Shown: positions 1 through 6,350, counted from the first letter of the stretch. The stretch: 17,587 nt of DNA from an uncultured Mycoplasmatota bacterium (GCA_900550255.1 URQZ01000019.1:1-17587), one strand, 5' to 3'. A program made the numbers and translations. The notes: generated by a model not told the origin, from the sequence alone.

Positions 1-636
1 TTATTAACTACTGATGCTCCTAATATGCGAAGATTAAATATTTATCGTTGTCCACAATTGAATAAATTAAAAAATAAGGATTTATTATTTATATCAGGTT
101 TTTATAATTTAGAAGGAATCAACATTGATGGAGTAGTAGATAATTACGCTCAATTTGATAAACTAGAAAGATTAAGAGTATTAAGATATGTGTTATTATC
201 AAGTATGGATAATAAATATAAGAATAATAAGTATTATCTACAAGCTTTAAAAGAAGGATTATCTGGTGTTAGATTAGCTGATTTTTTATGTAGGTTAAGA
301 TTACATGCACAAAATAAGCATTATCAATTAAGACATGAATTATATGTTCCTAGATTGGAAAGAGTTAAATTTGAAGAAAATATTAGAAATCAGTCGATAG
401 AAGAAATACAACAAAAATTAATTGAGTTTTATCAATTAGATTATCAAATCAGAAAAAACTATTTAAGAGAACCGAAAAAAGAAATGACTTTATTTGATGA
501 TATACATGACTTGTTTTTTGACAGAATAACAAGACCAGAAGATGATGAACCATATTATATCGTTAATTCAAGACCATTTGATTTAGGTGGAATAGATTAT
601 TATGTTAAAAGTAAAAAAATCATATTAGATAAATAA
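1..636 (+). CDS. 5'-truncated unrecognised protein, possibly leucine-rich at its N-terminal side
   Basis: The reading frame is open from base 1 and continues in frame through an internal ATG at 25 to a TAA at 634-636. The window therefore starts inside the gene, and ATG 25 has no ribosome-binding site. The first 40 or so residues (RRLNIYRCPQLNKL, then a similar stretch ending LEGINIDGV) have the spacing of degenerate leucine-rich repeats, which is only suggestive. The remainder is charged and mostly helical, with many Arg, Lys, Tyr and Leu, and shows no membrane segment or catalytic motif I recognise. The C-terminal 60 residues are acidic and end IDYYVKSKKIILDK. No function is assigned. No gene follows until 1041. 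Confidence 0.6.
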   Translation, partial: LLTTDAPNMRRLNIYRCPQLNKLKNKDLLFISGFYNLEGINIDGVVDNYAQFDKLERLRVLRYVLLSSMDNKYKNNKYYLQALKEGLSGVRLADFLCRLRLHAQNKHYQLRHELYVPRLERVKFEENIRNQSIEEIQQKLIEFYQLDYQIRKNYLREPKKEMTLFDDIHDLFFDRITRPEDDEPYYIVNSRPFDLGGIDYYVKSKKIILDK

Positions 637-730
637 ACAATAGAAAAATTAATAAGTTATATATAATATATTTAAAGAAAGTAATTTGAAAAAATATTAA
701 AAATTCTTTCTTTTTATTTTACTAATGTAG

Positions 731-736
731 TATAAT
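731..736 (+). promoter_or_regulatory. Candidate -10 element of a small RNA
   Basis: A perfect TATAAT lies at 731-736 in a gene-free stretch. The expected -35 position (708-713) is only TTCTTT, so the match rests on the -10. Transcription would start near 743, just before the structured segment that ends in the hairpin at 813-840. Confidence 0.4.
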
Positions 737-742
737 GTAATT

Positions 743-842
743 AGTTAGTAAGTTTATTACTTTTAGCCTTGGAGTTGTTAGACCTGCTCCTTACTCGCAC
801 CAGATTGATACTAAGCTCGAACCTTTTATAGTTCGAGTTTTA
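743..842 (+). ncRNA. Candidate structured small RNA of about 100 nt, family not recognised
   Basis: Between a TATAAT at 731-736 and a terminator-like hairpin lies a segment less AT-rich than its surroundings, with no ORF or ribosome-binding site. The 3' hairpin pairs 813-822 with 831-840 around an 8-nt loop and is followed by a short T-run. Inside, GGAG (771-774) can pair with CTCC (787-790), and GTAAG (748-752) with CTTAC (790-794). TTAGTA (745-750) can pair with TACTAA (809-814), which competes with the base of the 3' hairpin. It lacks the SRP RNA loop, tmRNA or T-box features I would recognise. It could be a free small RNA or an attenuated leader whose downstream gene has been lost. Promoter and hairpin are seen; transcription is inferred. 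Confidence 0.4.
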
Positions 843-850
843 AAATACTT

Positions 851-937
851 AATTTTATGCTAAAGCATTTATAAAATTAAAATGATTATGTCAATTTAAA
901 AACACACTTGCATAATGACATAATCATTATGCGTGTG
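851..937. repeat. Cluster of inverted repeats with two mutually exclusive hairpins
   Basis: Three overlapping inverted repeats follow the terminator-like hairpin. AATTTTAT (851-858) pairs with ATAAAATT (871-878), with an inner ATGC/GCAT pair. A perfect 13-bp repeat pairs 881-893 with 916-928. An alternative hairpin pairs 910-918 with 924-932 and is extended by CACAC (903-907) with GTGTG (933-937). The second and third cannot form together because both use 916-918 and 924-928. No T-run follows. The rest of 940-1000 is plain AT-rich sequence in which I see nothing. Confidence 0.55.
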
Positions 938-1004
938 CAAAGTATTTTTATATTTTAAAATTTATGTTAATTTAATTCAAGCAATGGTAAATATCTCTAG
1001 TTTA

Positions 1005-1013
1005 TGATAAAAT
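1005..1013 (+). promoter_or_regulatory. Extended -10 promoter of the DUF1653 gene
   Basis: TGA followed by TAAAAT (1008-1013) forms an extended -10 element. No convincing -35 is visible. The start site would be near 1020, with the ribosome-binding site GGAGG at 1028-1032. Confidence 0.45.
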
Positions 1014-1040
1014 AGAAGTATAATATTGGAGGATTTCTAA

Positions 1041-1286
1041 ATGAGAAAAATAAAAATCAATGGCATTTACAAACACTTTAAGGGAGATTATTATTTAGTT
1101 ATAGATGTTGCAAATCACTCTGAAACAAAAGAAAAATATGTAGTTTACAGAAGACTATATGGTGATGGAAGTTTATGGATTAGACCAATGGAAATGTTTT
1201 TAAGTGAAGTTGATTATGAAAAATATCCTGATGTAAAGCAAAAATATAGATTTGAATTGCAAGAAATTGAAAGCGTAGCAAAATAA
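1041..1286 (+). CDS. DUF1653 family protein
   Basis: This complete 81-residue protein starts at an ATG 8 nt after GGAGG (1028-1032). It shows the DUF1653 pattern: an N-terminal G-x-Y-K-H-F-K-G, then VANHSET, a VVYR-LYG segment, LWIRP and MF, as in small stand-alone members of that family. The molecular role of DUF1653 is not established. The short all-beta pattern with many aromatic residues fits a soluble cytoplasmic domain. It has its own promoter and no operon partner: the next 430 bases hold a decayed coding relic and then the infC promoter. The family assignment is confident and the function unknown. Confidence 0.85.
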   Translation: MRKIKINGIYKHFKGDYYLVIDVANHSETKEKYVVYRRLYGDGSLWIRPMEMFLSEVDYEKYPDVKQKYRFELQEIESVAK

Positions 1287-1289
1287 AAT

Positions 1290-1555
1290 AGAAAAGTAAT
1301 TGAACTTGAATCAAAAATTTAATCGTGGAAACAAAGAGTAAATGAAATTTTAAATTTTATATCTGAAAGAGTTAAAGGATTCTTTGGTAATATATTAGTA
1401 AATATAAAGATGTTGTAGATGATTTAAGGGAAAGTAATATAATAACTGAAAATGAATATAACAAAATATATGATTTGCATATTAGAAAAGAATCTAAAGA
1501 AAGTTATAAAAAAGATAAATTTTTCACTAACATATTGTGCCTTCTTGTTACATAA
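1290..1555 (+). pseudogene. Decayed coding relic, possibly the C-terminus of a mobilisation/plasmid-recombination protein
   Basis: Two adjoining frames carry protein-like sequence with no usable start. From about 1290 to 1415 one frame reads KVIELESKI, a stop (TAA 1320-1322), then SWKQRVNEILNFI and ERVKGFFG, ending at a TAG at 1416-1418. From about 1403 a second frame continues with YKDVVDDLRESNIITENEYN and runs to a TAA at 1553-1555. One in-frame stop plus one frameshift would restore a single C-terminal segment with a coiled-coil start. Coiled coil, W-K, then a hydrophobic F-rich stretch and an acidic tail resembles C-termini of MobV/Pre-type mobilisation proteins, but this is recalled from pattern only. 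The N-terminal part is missing, its place taken by the intact DUF1653 gene. Confidence 0.45.
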
Positions 1556-1598
1556 TATTATAGTGATGATAAAATAAAAGTTAATTTAAAGAAAAATA

Positions 1599-1627
1599 TT
1601 GACAAAAGGCCAATTTATATGTATACT
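1599..1627 (+). promoter_or_regulatory. Strong housekeeping promoter of the infC operon
   Basis: A perfect -35 TTGACA (1599-1604) is separated by 17 bp from TATACT (1622-1627). Transcription should start near 1634, which leaves a leader of about 134 nt before infC, by far the longest in the window. Confidence 0.88.
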
Positions 1628-1633
1628 ACTAAT

Positions 1634-1767
1634 TGAAATGAAAAAGGAAAGAAGAAGTATCCACTTCTCACCCGATTGCAAAAGCTTTGGGTAAATGCCA
1701 ATAATGCGATAATTTTGGTTTTTAGGTGGATACTAATAGTATTCATTTTTTTATGGAGGTGTTAGAT
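1634..1767 (+). promoter_or_regulatory. Ribosomal protein L20 leader (autoregulatory 5' UTR)
   Basis: The leader matches the L20-leader type known ahead of infC-rpmI-rplT in Bacilli, including the CCACTTCTCACC-like segment (1661-1672), the GGGTAAATGCC segment (1689-1699) and GGTTTTTAGGTGGAT (1717-1731). AGTATCCAC (1656-1664) pairs perfectly with GTGGATACT (1726-1734) to close the structure. Inner helices can form between ACCC (1670-1673) and GGGT (1689-1692), and between CCAA (1698-1701) and TTGG (1715-1718). In the Bacillus system L20 binds such a leader and causes premature termination. Here the 3' strand of the closing helix overlaps the 5' arm of the hairpin at 1728-1744, giving the same alternatives. 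Structure is seen; L20 binding is inferred from the family. Confidence 0.85.
1728..1751 (+). terminator. Attenuator terminator in the L20 leader
   Basis: Bases 1728-1734 pair with 1738-1744 around the 3-nt loop AAT (7 bp, one G-T), followed by ATTTTTTT. The 5' arm is also the 3' strand of the leader's closing helix (1656-1664/1726-1734), so only one of the two can form. The ribosome-binding site of infC comes right after, at 1755-1759. Confidence 0.75.
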
Positions 1768-2298
1768 ATCGCAAACAATAATAAAGAAGTATATATTAAT
1801 GAAAAAATACGTGCAAAAGAAGTAATGGTAATAGGACCTAATGGTGAAAAATTAGGGATAAAACCAATAAAAGATGCTCTTACATTAGCAGAATATGCTG
1901 GTTTCGATTTAGTTTTAATCAGTCCTAATGCTAATCCACAAGTTTGTAAAATTATGGATTATAATAAATATAAATATGAAAATAGTAAAAAACAAAAAGA
2001 AAACAAAAAGAAACAAAGAGAAGCTAATTTAGACATTAAAGAATACCGTTTATCAGTAACAATAGACGTACATGATTTCAACACACGCGTTAGAAATTCA
2101 TTAAAATACTTAGAAAAAGGTCATAAAGTAAAAGTTTCAGTTCGTTTTAAAGGACGTGAAATGGCTCATACAGAACTTGGAAGAGAAGTTTTAGAAAGAT
2201 TTGCTGATGCATTAAAAGAAGTATCAGACGTGGAACAAAAACCTAAAATGGATGGACGTTTTATGACAATGATGCTAATACCAAAAAAAGAGAAATAG
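1768..2298 (+). CDS. infC: Translation initiation factor IF-3, apparent ATC start
   Basis: IF-3 binds the 30S subunit, blocks premature 50S joining and checks the start codon. The family's N-domain (INEKIRAKEVMVIGPNGEKLG), the lysine-rich helical linker, and the C-domain with EYRLSVTIDVHDF, VRFKGREMAH and PKMDGRFM are all present. The start chosen is ATC at 1768: GGAGG (1755-1759) lies 8 nt upstream and the resulting 176 residues fit the family (about 170-180). The in-frame ATG at 1753 overlaps the ribosome-binding site itself, and GTG 1726 lies inside the leader hairpin. A rare start codon is a known hallmark of infC (AUU in E. coli and Bacillus) and makes the gene self-regulating. It is first in an operon with rpmI and rplT; its TAG stop overlaps the GGAGG of rpmI. 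Confidence 0.93.
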   Translation: MANNNKEVYINEKIRAKEVMVIGPNGEKLGIKPIKDALTLAEYAGFDLVLISPNANPQVCKIMDYNKYKYENSKKQKENKKKQREANLDIKEYRLSVTIDVHDFNTRVRNSLKYLEKGHKVKVSVRFKGREMAHTELGREVLERFADALKEVSDVEQKPKMDGRFMTMMLIPKKEK

Positions 2299-2310
2299 GA
2301 GGAAGTTTTT

Positions 2311-2514
2311 ATGGCAAATAAAAATAAAAAGAAAACACATAAAGGTATTGCTAAAGTTTGTAAAGTAAGACCAGGTGGAACAATTAAAATTGGAAAACCA
2401 GGATCTAGACATAATACTGGTGGAAAAGATACAAAATTCAATAGAAGTTGTAGAAAAGGATCACTTCTTAGTGAATCAGATTACAAAAGAATTAAAGATA
2501 ATTTAGGAAAATAA
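2311..2514 (+). CDS. rpmI: 50S ribosomal protein L35
   Basis: This is a 67-residue, very basic protein of the usual L35 length. It has the N-terminal KKKTHKGIAKV segment, a central GSRHNTGGKDTK and a C-terminal DYKRIKDNLGK. It starts at an ATG 8 nt after GGAGG, which overlaps the infC stop codon, so translation is likely coupled. L35 is a late-assembling 50S protein. Its place between infC and rplT is the standard Bacilli order, and it should share the L20-leader control at 1634-1767. Confidence 0.96.
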   Translation: MANKNKKKTHKGIAKVCKVRPGGTIKIGKPGSRHNTGGKDTKFNRSCRKGSLLSESDYKRIKDNLGK

Positions 2515-2533
2515 GAATTAAGGAGGAAGAAAC

Positions 2534-3079
2534 ATGCCAAGAGTTAAAGGTGGAACAATACATAGAGCTAGACGTAAAAAAGTAATGAAGCTAGCTAAAG
2601 GTTATTTTGGAAGTAAACATAGATTATATAAAACAGCTAAAGAACAAGTTATGCATTCTTTAAAATATTCATATAGAGATAGAAGACAAAGAAAAAGAGA
2701 TTTCAGAAAATTATGGATTACAAGAATAAATGCTGCTTGTCGTATGAATGACATTAGTTATTCAAAATTTATAAATGGACTTAATATTGCAGGAGTAACA
2801 ATTAACCGTAAAATGTTATCAGAAATTGCAATTGATTCTGAAGAAGCATTTAGTGATTTAGTAAAAGTAGCTAAAGATGCATTAAATGGAAATTTAAAAG
2901 AAGAAAAAGTAGTAAAAACTTCAACTAAAAAAGAAACTACAAAGAAAGAAGCAAAAAAAGAAGAAACTAAAGACTTATCAAAATTAACTGTAGCAGAATT
3001 AAAAGAAATGGCTAAAGCAAAAAAAATTGAAGGAATTTCTTCAATGAAAAAAGCTGATTTAATTAATGCTTTAAAATAA
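2534..3079 (+). CDS. rplT: 50S ribosomal protein L20 with an extra C-terminal Rho-N/HeH-like domain
   Basis: Residues 1-118 are a normal L20: basic MPRVKGG N-terminus, GYFGSKHRLYK, YSYRDRRQRKRDFRKLWI, then the globular half with NDISYSKFINGL. L20 is needed for early 50S assembly and is the expected autorepressor of this operon. The protein then runs on for about 60 residues, to 181 against a usual 115-120. A Lys/Glu/Thr-rich linker (about 119-146) is followed by residues 147-181, with LTVAELKEMAKAKKIEG and KKADLINAL. That tail is the pattern of Rho N-terminal/HeH-like (SAP-related) helix-extended-loop-helix domains, which often bind nucleic acids. The frame is continuous with unchanged composition, so this is a real extension. 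A terminator overlaps the stop codon. Confidence 0.95.
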   Translation: MPRVKGGTIHRARRKKVMKLAKGYFGSKHRLYKTAKEQVMHSLKYSYRDRRQRKRDFRKLWITRINAACRMNDISYSKFINGLNIAGVTINRKMLSEIAIDSEEAFSDLVKVAKDALNGNLKEEKVVKTSTKKETTKKEAKKEETKDLSKLTVAELKEMAKAKKIEGISSMKKADLINALK

Positions 3080-3101
3080 TCACATTTGTGGTTATTTTTT
3101 T
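3076..3101 (+). terminator. Rho-independent terminator of the infC operon
   Basis: ATAATCAC (3076-3083) pairs with GTGGTTAT (3088-3095, one G-T) around the loop ATTT, followed by seven T. The rplT stop codon is part of the stem. The core CACATTTGTG recurs in the spoVA terminator. Confidence 0.9.
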
Positions 3102-3108
3102 GTAAACA

Positions 3109-3137
3109 TTTACAAATTCAAAAATTATATATATAAT
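3109..3137 (+). promoter_or_regulatory. Promoter of the membrane protein/Fic-like pair
   Basis: TTTACA (3109-3114), a 17-bp spacer and TATAAT (3132-3137) give a good housekeeping promoter. The start would be near 3144, about 17 nt before the ATG. Confidence 0.75.
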
Positions 3138-3160
3138 AATAATTAGGCAGGGGGATATTT

Positions 3161-3553
3161 ATGAAATATAATGACAAAGTAAAAATATCAATAACAGGGG
3201 AAGAAAGAAGTAAAAATGAAATAGTTTATAACAATATTATTGAAAACTTAAAACTAACAGAAGAAGAACAAGTTAAATACCTCAAAAATAAAGTTACTAA
3301 TTTAGAAATTGAAATGCATAATAAAATGATAACAATTCTCTTAATCCTACTAAGTATTATTGGACTAACACTAGGAATTGGATTAATAATTATGGACATC
3401 TATATTCTAGGAATTCTTTTTGTAATAGCTACATTTGTTTTTGTTGCCATTAAATTTTATTTAATGTATAAAAAAATGCTTAAAATAACAAAAAGCATGG
3501 AATTTGATAAAATAGAACATCTAAGAGATATTCTAAATATGCATTTAAAATAA
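3161..3553 (+). CDS. Small two-helix membrane protein, unrecognised
   Basis: This 130-residue protein starts at an ATG with a G-rich ribosome-binding site (AGGGGG, about 3149-3154). The first 55 residues are charged and helical. Two hydrophobic segments follow at about 56-78 (ITILLILLSIIGLTLGIGLI) and 81-104 (YILGILFVIATFVFVAIKFY), then a short basic tail ending at 130. The soluble N-terminal part and the tail would lie on the same side of the membrane. It is the first gene of a two-gene unit: its stop is separated by one base from the ATG of the Fic-like gene. No family is recognised and no function assigned. Confidence 0.75.
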   Translation: MKYNDKVKISITGEERSKNEIVYNNIIENLKLTEEEQVKYLKNKVTNLEIEMHNKMITILLILLSIIGLTLGIGLIIMDIYILGILFVIATFVFVAIKFYLMYKKMLKITKSMEFDKIEHLRDILNMHLK

Positions 3554-3554
3554 T

Positions 3555-4298
3555 ATGTTTGCAGAATTTTTGAAAAAAGATAATTTTTATTATAATTATA
3601 TAAAACATTATGCTACAAGAATGGCTAGTACTAATGTTAAAATGGAAGAGATAGCAAAAACAAAAAAGGAGCAAACAATAAATATTTACGAAAATATTAT
3701 TTCTTTTATTAAATTAATTGATCAAAATAAGGAAATAACACCATTTGACTTAATAGAAGTAGCTGATAATATAAATAAAACACAAGGAATAACAAAAGGA
3801 TTCAGAAAAATACAAGTTGATATAAAAAAAGCTGATTTCTTTCCTATCGCACCATATATGGTACCACAGGCAGTATACTCATTATTTGATAATTACAATA
3901 ATACTTGGAAAGATTTAAATGTTTATGAAAGAGAGGCTTTATTTCATATTAACTTAGTTAGAATTCAACCCTTTGAAGATGGAAATAAAAGAACAGCTAG
4001 AATTATAACAAATTATAACTTAGTTAAACAAAATAGAGCACCAATAATAATAGAAAAAGAAGAACTAGATGAATATTGGAATTATATAAATAATTATGAT
4101 GTTGAAGGATTTACAAACTTCCTAAAAAATAAATCTCAAAAAGAGTTTAAAGAAATGATATATGTGTATGAAAAAACGTGTACTTCAAGTTTGGTATATT
4201 CAAAAAAAGATGATAAAAGTTTTTTAGAAGTTGCGCGCAAAATTTTAAAAGACATTCAAAAATTAGAAGAAAAAGAAACTAAAAGAAAATATAAATAG
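3555..4298 (+). CDS. Fic/Doc-family protein with catalytic His replaced by Gln
   Basis: The protein has 247 residues. The Fic core is clear: a helical region, a possible substrate-binding flap (about residues 95-103, FFPIAPYMV), and the signature at 137-149, IQPFEDGNKRTAR. Family members carry HPFxxGN(G/K)R and usually transfer AMP or another nucleotide monophosphate to a protein hydroxyl, the His acting as base. Here that His is Gln 138 (CAA, 3966-3968), while the phosphate-binding GNKR and the acidic residue are kept. The S/T-xxx-E-G/N inhibitory motif is not clearly present; MASTNVKMEE (23-32) is only reminiscent of it. No ribosome-binding site precedes ATG 3555, and the 1-nt gap from the preceding stop suggests translational coupling. 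It may be a catalytically dead or altered Fic protein; the fold is confident and the activity doubtful. Confidence 0.85.
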   Translation: MFAEFLKKDNFYYNYIKHYATRMASTNVKMEEIAKTKKEQTINIYENIISFIKLIDQNKEITPFDLIEVADNINKTQGITKGFRKIQVDIKKADFFPIAPYMVPQAVYSLFDNYNNTWKDLNVYEREALFHINLVRIQPFEDGNKRTARIITNYNLVKQNRAPIIIEKEELDEYWNYINNYDVEGFTNFLKNKSQKEFKEMIYVYEKTCTSSLVYSKKDDKSFLEVARKILKDIQKLEEKETKRKYK

Positions 4299-4318
4299 TA
4301 AACTTTGCTATTTTTTTT
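4293..4318 (+). terminator. Rho-independent terminator after the Fic-like gene
   Basis: Bases 4293-4301 pair with 4305-4313 (9 bp with one T-G) around a 3-nt loop, and the T-run reaches 4318. The TAG stop codon of the Fic-like gene lies in the stem. Confidence 0.75.
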
Positions 4319-4324
4319 AGTTTT

Positions 4325-4333
4325 TGGTATACT
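4325..4333 (+). promoter_or_regulatory. Extended -10 promoter of parE
   Basis: TGG followed by TATACT (4328-4333) is an extended -10. A second candidate, TATAAT, follows directly at 4334-4339. The -35 region is only a T-run shared with the terminator. Confidence 0.5.
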
Positions 4334-4369
4334 TATAATTGTGATAAAGATAAGAATTTAGGTGATAAA

Positions 4370-6277
4370 ATGGCAAACTATGATGAAAGTTCAATAAAAA
4401 TATTAGAAGGTCTAGAAGCAGTTCGAAAAAGACCTGGAATGTATATTGGATCAACTGATAAAAGAGGACTACATCATTTAGTGTGGGAAATTGTTGATAA
4501 TGCAATTGATGAAGTCATTAATGGTTTTGGTAAAAAAATAAAAGTAACAATTAATGAAGATAAAAGTATTACAGTAGAAGATGAAGGACGTGGAGTTCCT
4601 GTTGGAAAACATGCAAGTGGGAAATCAACACCAGAAGTAATATACACAGTTCTTCATGCTGGAGGTAAATTTGAAAGCGGTGGATATAAAGTATCTGGTG
4701 GACTTCATGGAGTAGGTGCGAGTGTTGTTAACGCCTTAAGTAAATGGATGGAAGTAAACATAAAAAGAGATGGTTATGAATACTATATTCGTTTTGAAAA
4801 TGGTGGAAAAACAACAATTCCATTAAAAAAATTAGAAAAAACAGGAAAAACTGGAACAAAGGTAAGATTTTTACCTGATGATACCATTTTTTCCACAATT
4901 AACTTTTCATTTACAACTATTTGTGAAAGAATGCAAGAATGTGCTTTCTTATTAAAGGGATTAACAATTGAAGTTGAAGATATAGAAGACGATAAAAAAG
5001 AAATATTTCATTATGAAAATGGTCTTGAAGCCTTTGTAGAATACATTGATGATGATAAGAAGGCATTGCACAAAGTTGTTAATTTTGAAGGATCAAAAGA
5101 TGATATAAATGTTGAAGTATCTTTTCAATACACAGATACTTATTCTGATAACATTATATCGTTTGTCAACAATGTAAAAACTAATGATGGTGGAACACAT
5201 GAAGTAGGATTTAAAACAGCTTTAACACGTGTTTTTAATGATTATGCAAGAAGTAATGGTTATTTAAAACCAAAAGATAAAAATTTGGAAGGACCAGATA
5301 CAAGAGAAGGACTAACAGCTGTAATAAGCTTACAAATACCTGAAAATTTACTTCAATTTGAAGGACAAACAAAAGGTAAATTAGGAACACCACAAGCAAG
5401 AACAGTTGTGGAAAATATTGTATCGGAAAAATTACAATTTTTCTTAGAAGAAAATAAAGAAATTGCAACCAAAGTTATTGGAAAAATGATAAAAAGCAAA
5501 CAAGTAAGAGAAGCAGCTAGGAAAGCAAGAGATGAAGCACGAAATGGAAAAGGAAAGAATAAAAAAGAACAAGCTATAAGTGGAAAACTTGCTCCAGCTC
5601 AAAGTAAAGATGCTACTAAAAATGAATTATTCTTAGTCGAAGGTGATTCAGCAGGTGGATCAGCAAAACTTGGTCGTGATAAAAAATATCAAGCCATTTT
5701 ACCACTTCGCGGAAAGGTATTAAATACTGAAAAAGCTAAAATGGAAGATATCTTTAAAAATGAAGAAATTAATACAATGATTCATACAATAGGAGCTGGT
5801 GTTGGAAGTGACTTTGAAGTAAAAGATTCTAACTATGATAAAGTTATTATCATGACCGATGCCGATGATGATGGTGCCCATATTCAAATTTTACTTATAA
5901 CCTTTTTCTATCGTTATATGAAACCATTAATAGAAGCTGGAAAACTATATATTGCTATGCCACCTTTATATCAAATAAGTTGTGGTAAAGAATCATATTA
6001 CGCTTGGACAGAAGAAGATAGAAAAGAAATTTTAGAAAAATTTAAAGGTAAAAAATCACAAACACAAAGATATAAAGGACTTGGGGAAATGGATGCAATG
6101 CAACTTCGTGAAACGACAATGGATCCAAATAAAAGAAGTTTAATTAAAGTAAATATAAATGATGGTGCCCTAGCTGAGAAACGCGTGAGTGTTCTAATGG
6201 GAGATAAAGTAGAACCTAGAAAAGCCTGGATAGAAGAAAATGTTGACTTTTCACTAAAAGATGATTATGAAGGATAA
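4370..6277 (+). CDS. parE: DNA topoisomerase IV subunit B
   Basis: The ATPase subunit of topoisomerase IV uses ATP to drive strand passage and decatenates daughter chromosomes with ParC. In order: GHKL ATPase domain with Glu 40 and Asn 44 (WEIVDNAIDE), DEGRG (71-75) and the lid GGLHGVGAS (110-118); transducer domain with QTK loop (333-335); TOPRIM domain with metal-binding Glu 424 (EGDSAGG) and Asp 497/499 (TDADDDGAH); and a C-terminal QRYKGLGEM. ParE rather than GyrB is chosen for its detailed similarity to Bacilli ParE, including REAARKARDE, SGKLAPAQSK and LMGDKVEPRKAWIEENV, and because parC follows. The 635 residues match the family. The ribosome-binding site is AGGTGA (4360-4365). A separate gene and a terminator divide it from parC. 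Confidence 0.95.
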   Translation: MANYDESSIKILEGLEAVRKRPGMYIGSTDKRGLHHLVWEIVDNAIDEVINGFGKKIKVTINEDKSITVEDEGRGVPVGKHASGKSTPEVIYTVLHAGGKFESGGYKVSGGLHGVGASVVNALSKWMEVNIKRDGYEYYIRFENGGKTTIPLKKLEKTGKTGTKVRFLPDDTIFSTINFSFTTICERMQECAFLLKGLTIEVEDIEDDKKEIFHYENGLEAFVEYIDDDKKALHKVVNFEGSKDDINVEVSFQYTDTYSDNIISFVNNVKTNDGGTHEVGFKTALTRVFNDYARSNGYLKPKDKNLEGPDTREGLTAVISLQIPENLLQFEGQTKGKLGTPQARTVVENIVSEKLQFFLEENKEIATKVIGKMIKSKQVREAARKARDEARNGKGKNKKEQAISGKLAPAQSKDATKNELFLVEGDSAGGSAKLGRDKKYQAILPLRGKVLNTEKAKMEDIFKNEEINTMIHTIGAGVGSDFEVKDSNYDKVIIMTDADDDGAHIQILLITFFYRYMKPLIEAGKLYIAMPPLYQISCGKESYYAWTEEDRKEILEKFKGKKSQTQRYKGLGEMDAMQLRETTMDPNKRSLIKVNINDGALAEKRVSVLMGDKVEPRKAWIEENVDFSLKDDYEG

Positions 6278-6279
6278 AG

Positions 6280-6310
6280 GAAGTACACAAAAAGTATTTC
6301 TTTTTTTTCT
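6280..6310 (+). terminator. Rho-independent terminator after parE
   Basis: GAAGTAC (6280-6286) pairs with GTATTTC (6294-6300, one G-T) around a 7-nt A-rich loop, followed by eight T. It starts a few bases after the parE stop. Confidence 0.8.
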
Positions 6311-6316
6311 TTTGAA

Positions 6317-6327
6317 TATAATAAAAT
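6317..6327 (+). promoter_or_regulatory. Promoter -10 region of the 119-aa gene
   Basis: TATAAT (6317-6322) runs into TAAAAT (6322-6327), either of which could be the -10. The -35 region falls in the T-run of the parE terminator and cannot be assigned. Confidence 0.5.
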
Positions 6328-6350
6328 AGTTTATAGAAAAGAGGATAAAA

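Noticed and set aside
743..842. tRNA, SRP RNA, tmRNA or T-box in the gene-free stretch
   Set aside because: No cloverleaf, no GGTC-GGAAGGAAGCAGCC-type SRP loop, no tmRNA ends and no T-box sequence could be found.
881..937. CRISPR repeat or chromosome-dimer resolution (dif) site
   Set aside because: The inverted repeat is single, has no regularly spaced copies, and does not match the dif core pattern.
1726..1767. Longer infC reading frame from GTG 1726 or ATG 1753
   Set aside because: GTG 1726 lies in the leader's closing helix, and ATG 1753 overlaps the GGAGG at 1755-1759 with no ribosome-binding site before it. ATC 1768 has ideal spacing and family length.
2166..2441. Minus-strand open frame across infC/rpmI
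   Set aside because: It is a shadow of two certain genes, with no ribosome-binding site or promoter. The same applies to other antisense frames inside parE, parC and the HAAS gene.
4370..6277. Reading parE/parC as gyrB/gyrA
   Set aside because: Detailed sequence follows Bacilli ParE, the GyrA box is absent from the second protein, and the pair is not arranged as gyrB-gyrA near the origin.
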